From contig CM063509.1 in the NCBI GenBank assembly GCA_032207245.1, positions 57,472,835 through 57,536,834 of the forward strand: 64,000 nt of DNA, given 5' to 3'. This DNA comes from Pardosa pseudoannulata (lineage: Eukaryota > Arthropoda > Arachnida > Araneae > Lycosidae). Below, piece by piece: positions 11,501 to 24,399 of this stretch. The position numbers and the translations under genes were made by a program. Each line of letters opens with the position of its first letter. Position 1 is the stretch's first letter. The notes under the pieces were generated by a model. It was given only the letters and a program-made list of their open reading frames with translations. It was not told the DNA's origin and ran no database searches.

Positions 11501-14500
11501 AGGAAGAGTCCTCTGATGAAACATTTTAATTTTAAAATTAAAGAGATACATCTTTAGTATAAAACCTTATTGTCAATTTATTATATTTGGCCCATTTTTA
11601 CATTTCTAGAATTTATAAAGGCTGTAAATTGTACAGAATTCAAAATCTGCTTGTTAATTTATCTATAATTTCTGGCTCTTAAAATTCATGCTATTTTCCT
11701 TATTGTATTATTTTTTATTTTGATAATTAAATAATCCTAAAAATCTGTGTGATTTATAAGTGCATAAGCATATTTATTATATTCAAGTTAAACTTTAATA
11801 TTTATATTGATTTCATATGTATTTTAATCACATTTTAAAGTAATACAAATATTTTATTAGTCAAAACATGGAGTGGATTTAGCGCCAGATGTTCTGAGAA
11901 ATTATGGACTCATTGAAGATCTGCGGGACTTTGGTAATATATTTTAGATAGTCGAAGTTTAATATTTGATTTGCATACACTTATATCTATTTATTGTATT
12001 AATATCTTTAGTTATAATCCATTTTATTGTATTGCAGGTTTAGATGTTAGAGATTATGGGAATGTACAGTTAGATTGTGTAAGTCAGGAAAAGTCTGAAA
12101 CTGAAAATGCGAAATTAATCAATCCATTAGAAGTAGGAGATGCATGTCATAAGGTAATTAAAAAAAATTTGTTAGATTTTTAGGTTTTACTATTTGATGA
12201 AACATCTTTTAAATCTTTATAGATTATTGAGTTTTAATAAAATCTAAATGAATGAAAACAAAGTTTGTGGATCTTAAAATTTAGGAAAAATTTATTTTTC
12301 TGTAAAATAAAATGTCTAAAGCTTTAAAGTTTTATAAGAAATTCTAATTAGATTCCTGGAGCTTTCTTTGGCATTTCTAAGATTTTCTGTGTTGATTTTG
12401 TTAGAAATTTTAAATATTATTAGAATTATTTAATAGAAAGATTTGATAGTCTGAATTTTCTAACAATTTTAATTAAAAAAAAATAACATTACAAGTAAAA
12501 GAAGATTAATTTTGTTGTATATTTCTATCCATCTTACATTTTCTTAAAATAGACATTTTTATAAAAATTATATATTTAATCCAAACATAATTTCTAGATT
12601 TCCGTATACTTGCTTTTTATTACGTTAACTTACTTTTTTAAAACAACTCACTATTTCTTGAAAATGCTTACTAATTATGAAGTTTTATAGTGATTTCCTG
12701 CCCCCTAGTAATTAACGAAATAAGTTGGGTGCTGCTCTTCTGTATTAGAGTTTGTGGGTTTAAATTGCATTGCTAATTGGAGGTGGAATTGGCTTTAAGT
12801 AGTTGATCCTGCTCTCATTAATCTTTTTATTCTGTCTGCTTCAAACAAAAGCCTAGAAACATCTATAAATTTTCAGCATCTCTCCAGATTTTCATTAATG
12901 TGGGAAAAAATCCTTTACACTAAGAGAAGCAGAAGGAATTTACCTCCTTACTTACTGAAGGAATAGGGAAAATTCTCCATTAGTATTCAAATAAGGATAA
13001 TATATGACCTAGGCCATTCTCCTCCCCCTCCCTTAAACTTTCACTTCAGGAATGCTAAAGCTTATAATTCAAAATGCTTAAAAATTAAACAGCAAGATTA
13101 TCTATAGGATTTAATTATTTAACAACTTTGATCACTGAAACAATTGCCAAATATGCCAAAGATTTGGTGTGATCAAGTTTGCCTGTATAAATGTGGAATA
13201 AAATTTCAGTCATAAAACTTTTGTCAAGCTTTAGACAACCAAATTTTTTCTTGGCTGCATTATTGGTGCCAAATTTTAAATTTCTTTGGTAATGTTATAC
13301 ACTATCTACTAATAAGTATTTGGACACCTGTGATAGAAAAGAAAATCTAATTTTATTCAAAATCAATAGTTAATGGACTTTTCACGAGAGGTAATTACAG
13401 CATGAACCCTCCGGGGCATACTTTCCAAAAGTCTTTGTATTATTGTCTTCCACTTGGCTTAGAGTAGACATACAAGTTCCTTCACCTATTTTGGACAGGT
13501 AGTGCACCTCTTAATTTGGCGATCCAGCTTGTCCCAGAGGTTCTTGATAGGGTTCAGGGCTGGGCTCTGGGCAGGCCAGTCCATTCAATGAACTCCATTG
13601 GCACCATACCAAGCCTTAGTTAACCTCAAAACATGACAACTGTCATTGTCGTCCTGAAAGTAACAGGGGTCCAACCCATAAAACTGCCTCAACGTAGGAA
13701 GCACATTGTCATCCAAAATAGTGCTGTAGGCATCAGCATTAAGCTTACCATAAATTTGGACCAAGGGTCCCAGTCCATACCAGGAGAAACACCCTCAGAC
13801 CATAATTACACCTCTACCGAACTTGGCTGTTGGCACAATGCATTCTGACAAGAGACATTCTCTAGATAGACGCCAGATCCAGACCCTGCTATCCGAACAG
13901 TAAAGGGTGAACCTTGATTCATTGCTCCAAAGAACCCATTTCCACTGATCTACAGTCCAATTTTAACGGTCCGTGTTTTGCACCACATTAACCAGGCATG
14001 AAAGTTTTCCACTTTTAAGCGGAAATCCGCTTTTTTGACAGCCTTTAGGACTGTTTCTGAGATCGATGCAAATCCATCAAGAAATCGTGATTGGAAAAGG
14101 GGGGGGGGTTTGTAATCCAGGTCGAAATCAGTATCTTCTACCGCATGTTTTCACTGAGATGTAAGCTGGAAGAGATATGACTACGCATACTGATTCACTT
14201 CCATTGCGATTGGCTCAACGTACTATATATTGCATGTACCAAACCAACAAACCATAGCAGCAATTATTGAATATTTGACTGCTCCAGATTCTACCAACCA
14301 ATCATTCTAAATTATTAGGCAGACTCCTCAAAAACTACGGTTTATCCTTTAAATTGTTAGTTTAACTGCTACAAAAACACTATCCTGCCCCAAATCAGCA
14401 TTTTGGCTGCTACGAAAATTCGTTCTCCTACTACAAATTTTGTTTTGCTGCCCGAAAATTGCTCCAAAGTGCTTGAAGGAGCTCAACTTTCCTCATAGTA

Positions 14501-17500
14501 CTGAATAGTATTGAAGTAATATATAGTATATAGTATTAATACTGAATAGTATTTATTGTAGTACTGAATCATATTGTGAAAAAGAGTTATGTAAGAGAAA
14601 ATGTAATCATCACCCGGGGAAGTTCAGCTTTTTTTGTCATTGTCTACTTTCATGCCTGATTAACTGAGCAGCACTGTTGGACTTGTGGTCAAAGGCTTAT
14701 GGGCAGCAGCACGACCATGAAAACCAAGCAGATGTGCTTCCTTACGGATAGTATTCATTGAAACAATACTCCTGGATACCAGTTGAAGCTCCTTGTGGAT
14801 TAGGGCCATCGGTTGGGTGCGGTTCTTCTGAATTTCTCTAGATAGCACATGTCAGTCTCTATCTCCCAGTTTCTTTGGTCTGCTGACTTGGAGCACATTC
14901 CAACAATCACTGCTCACCTTCCACTTCTTAATCACATAGGCCACTGTCGATTTTGGGTACTTCAGATCGCTAGATATGTCCCTTAAGGATCGGCCACATT
15001 TGTAATACCCGATAATTATACCTTTCTCAAAATCAGAGAGCTCCTATCTGTGTGACATTTTGCATGCGACTAATGCCGATGCTGTTTAATACATGATGTA
15101 TACCAGCAGAGGCCTTGGCATACCTCAGGACTGTAGATATCGTCATTTGTATAGGTGTCCAAATACTTATTGGTAGACAGTGTATAACTCCTAAGCTCTA
15201 AATACATGTCAAACCCACAAAATTCTGACTTTTTAAGATTTTCAGGGTATCTAGTTGTCTGTAATTTCAATAGATTTCATAGTTAACATTAATATCCAAA
15301 TATTTTTTTCCCAAACTATGCCAAATATTTTTCTTAGTATCTGGCACTTAAAGGTCAAGAGTTTGTTTTTCATAGTGTTAGTCTGCTCAACATTCACAGC
15401 CATATAAAGTATCAAAGATCACAATAAGATTTTATGTACGTTAATTTTTGTACTAGGGCTAATGTTTCAAGATTTAAATTGATTTTAAAATCAAGAAAAA
15501 AAATTGGTTTGGAGCACCACAGTTTACTGTTTTGCTCCTAAGAGCTAACCAGGAGGGGAATAAAATATTAAAAACAGAATTATTTAAGTTTCAATTGGGG
15601 AAGTTTTTCTCCTTTATAAGTTCTAGTTATAACTTCTGCATTTATAATGTCATGTAGTATATTTAATATTTTATACAGTATGGGAACAGGGGCATACGCA
15701 AGGGAGAGTTAGGGATTTAACCCCCCCTCCTTGAGTACAGACAAAATGGCAATAATAAAAATTTTAGTGGAATTTATGTGAGCTATTATTTTTAGAATTT
15801 TGAACCCTACCCCTTGAAAATTATGCCCCCCTCCTGAAAAATTCTGCGTATGCCACTGTATGGGAACATATATCTTGGGAAATTGTTTCATGATTTTGTC
15901 AATGATTGTAATAATGGAATTAACATGCTTGCATGAAGGTGCTATTTCAAAATGTTAACAGATTGATCTTGTCTCTTGAAAAGGGTATGACATATCTGAT
16001 TATGGCAATACAAGTAGGTATTAAGATATTTTATGAACAACAAGGGTAAAACTATTGAAAACATAAGTAATGATCTTTAATTGATGCATTTGATGTGTTA
16101 CCAAGAGAAAAGAGGCTTCAAAACATAAATCCCTCTAAATTTTTATCTAAGGTTAGATTTTTCCAAATTTGTATCTAAATTGCTGAGAAATAGATCGTGA
16201 AATCTTTTTGTATTACTCAGATGCTTTTTATAATTAATTTACTCAAATACTAAGCTACAAAATTTATGCTTTTATTGAAATTATAATATAAAAAAAAGTT
16301 TCTTTTTACAAAATAACTGTTAGCTTGTCTGCAAGAAGTCATTTGTATTTGTGTTACTCAATTTTTCTGGATTTTTTTTTTTTTTTTTTTTTTTTTTTGT
16401 AAATAAACTAATATTATAAAATAGTTGCTGCATTAAGTTTTCATCATCAATAAATTCTTAATGTAGCATTATTATTGTTAAAATTGTTGCTATGCATGAA
16501 AACTGGTACTGTTGAAATAATTTCTGAAGATGCCAAATCAATAAAATATTCTTTGCAGCAGTTTTCAGTTGCTTGTAAAAGGTCATCACCTTAAACTATT
16601 TAATCATTGTTTATTTACTACTTTTTATATTTAAAATATTTTTTTGATATATATCAAACAATATTTAGTGCATTATTTAAAATTACTTTGTTTTTTAAAA
16701 AAATATATAACTAATATTTTTAATATGTAATTTTATCATTTTATATGCATCTTATTTAATTTAGGTTTCAGAAGCTGTTAAGAAAGTTCTTTTAGATGGA
16801 AGAAAATGCGTCACTCTTGGTGGTGACCATAGTTTAGGAATTGGCACTGTGTATGGTCATTCTTTGGCACATGATGTATGTGTCCTTTGGATCGATGCAC
16901 ATGCTGATATCAATACTCCTGCCACAAGCCTCTCAGGTTTGTGAATTTATCTATATTTCTTAAAATTGGATGTTTGTGTGTTTTAGTAGGAAAAAATAAA
17001 AATTGTTATGTGTACAGGATTGATCAAACTCAAAATTTTGAGTTCTTTTACATTTTGGGAAATAAATTTTTATTTTTTAAACAAGTTTCAAAAAAGCAAA
17101 ATGTAAATCCTATATTTAAGAAAGCATTTTTTAGTTCAGCCCTGGCCAACTTCTTTTAGTCTGTGGACCACTTTATCTTCTACAAATATTTTGAGAGCCA
17201 AATAAGTGTGATAATTAAAAAGTCAGCTGATTTTGTTACATTCATCATCTCCTTAAAATATGTAATAACTGTAGTTTCTAGGTTTGGTTTGGTTTGGAGC
17301 GCTATGGTCTACTTTTTGCAACACAAGGGCTAATGAGAGCGGGACCTACTGCTTAAAGCCGATTCCGAACGGCTACGAACATCCATGCATCCATGGACTC
17401 GAACCCATGAACTCCGGTTCCGAAGGCCAGCACCCTAACCATTCGGTCATCGTTCGGCCTGTAGTTTCTAGAGTAAATTGTTAGTTTTCTTAGAGTGAAA

Positions 17501-20500
17501 AGCAGTTTTAAAGTTACATTACTCTCAACACTAAAGTAATTTATATCAAAACATTCAGCCATTTTTTCCCTATCCTTACTTTTTTAATTTGTCATATATG
17601 TAGTATAGGAAAAGTGTTATAGTCATCCACACATTTGATTTCAAGATTTTGATTGATCTTCTCATTTTGAACTTCCCCTGAATCCAAATAGTACCAATTT
17701 TTAGAATTATATCTGTGTGTGTCTGTATATGAGCACAATACTCATAAATTTTCAGACATGCCAACTATTCTGGATTCTCCAGAGTTGCTCCGGAGAAATG
17801 AGAAAATTTTATAACTCCAAACACTCCTCAGATTGCTCCAAGAAAGAACAAAACTTTTGAACAGCTAAAAGATTACAATTCAGCCATTAAATACAAAGTT
17901 TTGCAAAAAATACTGCTGATTATTACTCTTTCCACACAGTAATGCTACATGTTAAATTCAGTACTGTGTGGAAGAACCTAACTGAACAGAACTGTAGACA
18001 AACTCTAGAACCCCTGCTGATAGAAAAATGGAAATATTTTAATCAGCGCTAATGATGGTATAAGAAACACTGTTCTGAAAAATAAGTTTTTAAAGCTAAA
18101 AAAAGCTGCTCAGACATTTTTAAATGCATAAATTTTAATTTACATTTTGCAATTTTCTGCCATGTAAATATTTTTAATCTAATTTTAATTTAGAAACCAA
18201 TAAGATATGTACTTATGTATAATCTGTAATTAGCATGTTAAAATTTCAAACCATACTGTGCTCCGGACACAAGTGCATGAATGTTTGCATTTTGCCTCAG
18301 AAAAACCAGATTTTGAATGCATACATTATAGCAAAATTGTAGTTTTCTATCAACTTATGGGTTACTTCTGGCAGCCAGAAGTAGCAGGTAAACTACTATT
18401 ACCTGCTACTCTGTGTCTTGATTTCTAGGCAATTAGACACTGGGACTACTGCTTGGATAAGTTTGCTAAAAGGCTGATATTATTTATGGGATAGTATTCA
18501 CATGTTTTGCAAAGTTGCTAATGTAAAGTTACTTTTCTTTTATATGAATAAATAAAATATTTAAGGCAAAAATCTCAATTTTTTTAGAAATATTTTAGTA
18601 AATATTAATCATGCTTAATGGGAAACCAACATAGATCATTTTTTAGTATTAACAGAATTTAAGTCTTTGCTCTTATGTAAAAAAGAGATTTTTTTTGTTT
18701 GTTTTCTGCTAGTCACTTTGCTCAAGTCATTTGATCTCTTGTATGCTTGAGCATGTATAGAATTAGAAATAGCATGGAAATAATAAACTAAACCCCACAT
18801 ACACACACACAAAAAAAAAACCTTGTATGATTTTTTTTCTTCTATTCTACAGCCAAACAGATAGCATGCTGTTTTTTGGTACCAGTATCTATAGGTTCAG
18901 ATATCCCCTCATAGGTAGATGTTTGTAGTCATTAGAAATTAGCTTTAAACAATAGATCTCTGTCTAAACAGTGTTTCAGTTGTTAAAAACTGACTATAGT
19001 ACTCCAAACATAATTTTCCTATTTAGATTTGGTTATTTTAAAATTTAAATATAAATCTGAACTAGTTTTTCCTTCTTTTAATTGCTTAAAATAACATATT
19101 CGTGTGCACACACCTGAAAATGATAAGCTTTAAATATACCATGGTGTTTTGCAACAGTATAAAAAGATATATCTTAAAACCACCCAAAATGTTTATGACT
19201 GTCTACAAAAAATCAGACAATTATGTGTAAGAAATTTTTATTTACAAGAAAAAATAAAATTGAAAAGTATCAAAGATACCAATAGTTGCGCAGTAAAAAT
19301 GAGAAAAGTTTAATGGGAAAACATTTATTGTATGAACATAGAAGAGAAGCAATTGCTAAGTGAAAAAAAAAAATCATACTGCTGAAAAGTAACTATGCAG
19401 CAAACACAACATACAGAAGAAAACAATTGTTGCCAAGCAGTATGACTGAACTTAACATCTTTTTACAAAATATACATATGCATTGCCACAAAATGAAAGA
19501 GAATAACAAAATGCAACAGATGATTAAACAGTGATTAAAAGGAGGAATATGAATATGTACAAAATATATTAACTAATAGAAATTTTAGTTATTTGGTCTA
19601 ATTTCATTAGGAGTTTACGTGCAAACTACTAAATATGAATAAATTTTTTTAAAAATGTAATATTAAATAAAAGTTGATAATACTTTAAAATCTTTTGTAT
19701 ATTAATTAAAACAGGAATTCTATTTTTATTGAAAAACTAATTCATATTTTTATATTTAGCTTAAATTTGAAACATCAATAAATATACCTAAATCTGGAAG
19801 AGAGAATTCTGTGACATATATTAGATAATAATTTTAACTATTTATTCTTTTTATAAATTCAACAGGTTTTATGCATGGGATGCCCTTAGCTTTTCTTATA
19901 AAAGAATTAGAAAAATATCAAGATGTCACTGAAGGATTTGAATGGCTGAAACCCTGGTTTGTAAATTTATATGAAGTTTTAGTTTACTTATATTTCTTTT
20001 TCTGAATTTTCAGGGAATAGATATGTAGATAGTTTTAAAATTGATATACTGAATATTTTTAGGTTATATAAAATCTAATATTGGAAAATGATTGGAAAAC
20101 TTGGAAAGTTTTTGAATAAATATTAATTTTATCCACCAATTTTGCACTTCTTGGTTAAATTCTGATAATTTTGATTTACAAATAACTTTGTATTAAAGTG
20201 GGTCTAAAATCTTAATATTTGTTAAAATAATTGTTTCATTTTTTGATAAAGGTCTTGTATTTCATTAATAAAAATTCAGAGAAGAAAGAAGGAAACATAT
20301 TTGATATTCTATTAAGGGGTTTGCATTTCTTGATGATATAATTAAAGTAAAAAAAAAAACCACCTTCTCCCCTGAATCATACTTTGTAAACTTGTGTACA
20401 TATTATGTCTGAAATTTGTTTTCAGCCCTAAACAGATATGTGATAACACTGCAATCTTAAGATAGAAAATGAAGATGTAATATTGTTATTTTGAGTTTTA

Positions 20501-21743
20501 ATTTTCAATCAGTAATGCATTAGTTTCTTGATCAGTTAGCTCCTATCAGGTATTTGTTTGAATGTCGACTTATAATGACTCTGTGTTTTTCCTTCTCTTT
20601 ATACAATTCAATTTGTGTTGTGATATTCAAAACAAATAAAGCATGAAAAGCTCTATCTTCAGAAATTGTTAAGAGTACAAATGCTGCTGATCTGGTTTTG
20701 AAAATTACAAATTATAACATGTAAAATTTATATAATTAATAAATGTGTAGATTAAAATAAATAAGAATTTCTAATTTGAAATCATGAGATATAAAATTTA
20801 TAAATGATTTTTAAAAAGTATATAACTGACAATTTTGAAAATATTCAGATTTGAGTCTTTTCTACTATATTTCGGTGTTCTGTTTTACATCACAAATTAC
20901 AGGACTCTTGCAATAAATTGATATGAAATAATGGTTGAACAGGTCCGGCACTATTTTTTTATTTTGTAATTTGTGTATTTCAGTCCTGCTAATCACACGT
21001 GTTTGTAGCCATTTGGAATCTGCTTGAAACTGTAGGTCCTGGTATTCTGAGCTCATGTGATGCAAATAAATAAAGAACTGTAGTTCTCTAAACCAAATCT
21101 AATGAATCATCTTTGTGGTTAAAGGGGTAGTAAAAATTAAACTAAATTAGTTTACAAATTAGTACCTAGTTAAATCCTGTCTTTATTATATTAAAAACTG
21201 TTGCATCTATTAATATGTTAACAATATTTTGAATGAAGATTTCATTAATGACTATTATAAATTTTCATCTTTCTCTCTTGATATCATGTTTAAAGTTTTA
21301 GTTTTTTTATTAATATCTATACTTTTTTGCATATTTCAGCATCAAAAAATCAAATGTGGCTTTTATTGGATTAAGAGATATAGATCCTTTAGAAAAGTAA
21401 GATATTTTGTAAATTTAATTGATTTCATTTAATAATTTAATATAAAACTACTAAATTTCTTTATGCAGTATAAGTTTGTGTAGGTTTATTCATGCACCCA
21501 TTTATATCCTTCAAACTAAGCATTGTCTGCAAACATGAGAAATTAAATACTATAACGCATTTCTGTCATTGTTATGCCACTTAGACATTCTCCAACTATG
21601 GGTTATCTGTTGTCATTTTGGAATTATAAATTAGTTGCTGAATTATGAAGCACGACTAAAAAATATAGATTTTGTGATTTTTGCTGCATATTATCACAAA
21701 GTATAGATAACAGCCCAACAGAAGTGTTCAAGTTTTTCTTTTA

Positions 21744-21788
<45 letters not shown>

Positions 21789-24366
21789 CAGTTTAATCTT
21801 GAATAGCTTGGGCAATTAAAATATATTTACATGAATTGTTTGTTAGTATTGTATGAATATTTGCTTACTATTGTTTGCCATATGTTTAGTTTTTTTTGTT
21901 TGTTTGTTTGTTTATTCCGCTTTTCTCTATAATTAATTTTTTTCATTCCACAATACTTTTTACTTATTTATTCATGTTTTTGGGGTAGAGTTTCTAGAAT
22001 GTTAGTTAACATTTAAAGTATTGTATAAATTTTGGTGGTGGTTTGCCACTATCAAATATGTTTTTTTTTATGTATTTGATTTATATTATAAAAATAATAT
22101 TTTTGTTTATTATTACAAATTAATACATTAATTCTATATTGTTGCTACTATATAGATTGCTATAATATTGCTACAATGATAGTATTAAGTACTACAGATT
22201 GGTTAGGGACTAATGTTTGAGGATATGCATTTAAAAAATGAACTTGAACATATATTCCAAATATTGTCATGCACAGAACTTGCAGTGAGCTTCATTCGCT
22301 TGTCTGATAGTAAATTGCATGACTTGCCTGTTTAGACAAACTCTCACTCCAGTGATGAGCAGACGAGGGAGAGGGGATCCCCCTAAGATCTTTTTCACAA
22401 AACTGAAATATTTCAAGATAATGTTCTTACTGTAATATTATGGTATTTCTAAACTTTAAAAAGAAGGAAGACAAAATTTAAAATTTCTTTTCCCCATTTT
22501 TTAGTTTCAAGAAAATATCTTGAGGGGTGCATATGTTCCTCTGCATCCCCTGCTGGGTATGCCTCTGATATATATATTTGTATTATATTAAATGGGGTGA
22601 AAGTCATCTAAATAGGCAGGTCATGACATCTATTGACAGGCCAGGAAATGAAGCTCACTATAAACTTATACCTATGCATTATGAATGAATCAGGGGCAAT
22701 GAGAAATTCCTTTATTTTGAAGTTTTTCACCTTCCAAATAAAGGTTTAATTTTCAGGAATGTTTGTGTTCTGAGAAAACCCCAGAATTCTGAGGGTTTCA
22801 CATTAACCATCTCCAGATTTTCAGAGAAATAAAATTACAAATAATTTCTTCTCACTCCTTTCTATTTACAGCAAAAGCAAATATAAGAATGCAGCATCTT
22901 TTCTATGATTCTTAAATAATCCCCAACACCTTTCACATGTCTACTAGACTCCAGGAATATGTTAGCTCAGTCGACAAATTCAACTCACTCGTAACTGGAG
23001 GGTTGGGGGTTCGGAGCCAAGTCTAAGTTCTGACGTGTTCAGTAAAGGGGACTGGGGCATGTAAAAATACATTCATTGTCACAATGTCCTACAAGTTCTC
23101 AATTAATATCTCTGGGAGGTGGCAGGTTAAGCCTATGGGTCTTCTGCTTGGTCCCTCCTTCAAAATTATGAGGACCCACTTGAGAAAGTATTGTACTTTC
23201 ATCCTTGAGGTGCTCATCAAAACAAAAGACAAACCCCTTCACCTTAATATGAAGTAGCCCCTGGCTCAATCATGCTTGGTCTGATTAAGTGGTATAAGAC
23301 AACAACTAGACTCCAAATTTTAAAATAACAGGTAGAAACTTAGTTTTCCACTTTGACAATACAGTGCAGGAGAGTACTGCAAAAGGCAAAGGTCATTTAT
23401 AATTCTGAAGGGTATTAATACTTATGATTGAAAGTCATGGAATATGTTAGACCATGTCTCAGCATTTACTAATTAATATGGGTAAAACAGATGCCAGTTT
23501 CATTGAATGTGGATGAAAGTGTAGATAGTGCTCTAGCGAGTTTACTTGTGATATTTTTTAACAGATGAAATTGAATGCTTGTCCTTATTTAAAGAAGGAA
23601 TTCTGGTAATTTTAGAAAATTTTCTTTTATTTATTTTTTAGTGTAAAATTTTATCCCTTTAAATGTGTTTAGCATACTCTCAGATCTTTAAGAGATTTTT
23701 TTTAATTATACATTTTTTATAGAAATGATTTAATCATAAAAATGTTCTAAGCTAATAATTGTTTTGGCAACTCCCTTGATGTATAAATTCTGAAAATTTT
23801 CTGGGATTTTTTTTTTTCCTCCATAAACTTTCCAGAATCCTAATAACCATGTAGAGATGGATGTAATTACATCTGTTTTATATAGACTTAAAAACTAAAT
23901 GTCATATGATGAAAAGTCAAATAAGTTGTTTATAAGGGTTCCCATGGCCCTTAAAAGTCCTTAAAAACTCCTTAATTTTCAGCTTTCATTTTTAGGGGCC
24001 CTTAAAACTACTTAATTTTTGTCAAAGGTACTTAAAAACACCTTAATTTTTAAATTGGAATGCGATCAATTTCTCCATCGACGAGATCTGCCATCGTCAT
24101 GTGATTTCCTATTAGTTTTCTTATATGACAGTTTTTTCTTAGTTACTTATTTGACAAATAATCTTTCATTCAAGTATAAAGTCAGCTGCCCTTTCTATAA
24201 GCTAACGGTCATGCATATTTTAATTAAATGGAGGATGGGGGTTTGTAGATATTTCAGTTACTTATGGAAGTTTAATTTTCCTTGCATTGAATGTAATAGA
24301 AAAGTCTAAAACTTTATTCTTTCCCATGCAATGCCTTGTATAATCAGCTAGTATATACATATAATA

Positions 24367-24399
<33 letters not shown>

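Larger units (their letters stand above)
8588..11860 (+). other. Arginase intron 1 (3.3 kb)
   Basis: Almost entirely two diverged tandem copies of a ~1.45-kb sequence with a small inverted-repeat element between them (separate entries). No coding sequence seen. Confidence 0.85.
13297..15184 (-). mobile_element. Tc1-like transposon in arginase intron 3, interrupted by another element
   Basis: Inverted termini TACACTATCTACTAATAAGT (left) and, on the other strand, TACACTGTCTACCAATAAGT are flanked by TA dinucleotides (13295-13296, 15185-15186), the Tc1/mariner target. They continue into a shared TTTGGACACCT. The transposase reads on the minus strand. About 666 bp of the length is a later insertion (13993-14658). 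Confidence 0.9.

Noticed and set aside
13633..13848. 71-residue plus-strand frame
   Set aside because: Antisense shadow of the Tc1 transposase pseudogene.
17282..17458. Possible tRNA gene (exact B box)
   Set aside because: The unit has 13-bp direct repeats, a non-tRNA body and a second dispersed copy, and no clear anticodon arm or acceptor stem. It is a SINE.
22340..22575. Possible hAT MITE (CAGTGATGAGC ... GTATGCCTCTG)
   Set aside because: The ends pair poorly and no target duplication was found.
24019..24309. 96-residue open frame
   Set aside because: Lies inside a hAT-like non-autonomous element and matches nothing recognisable.
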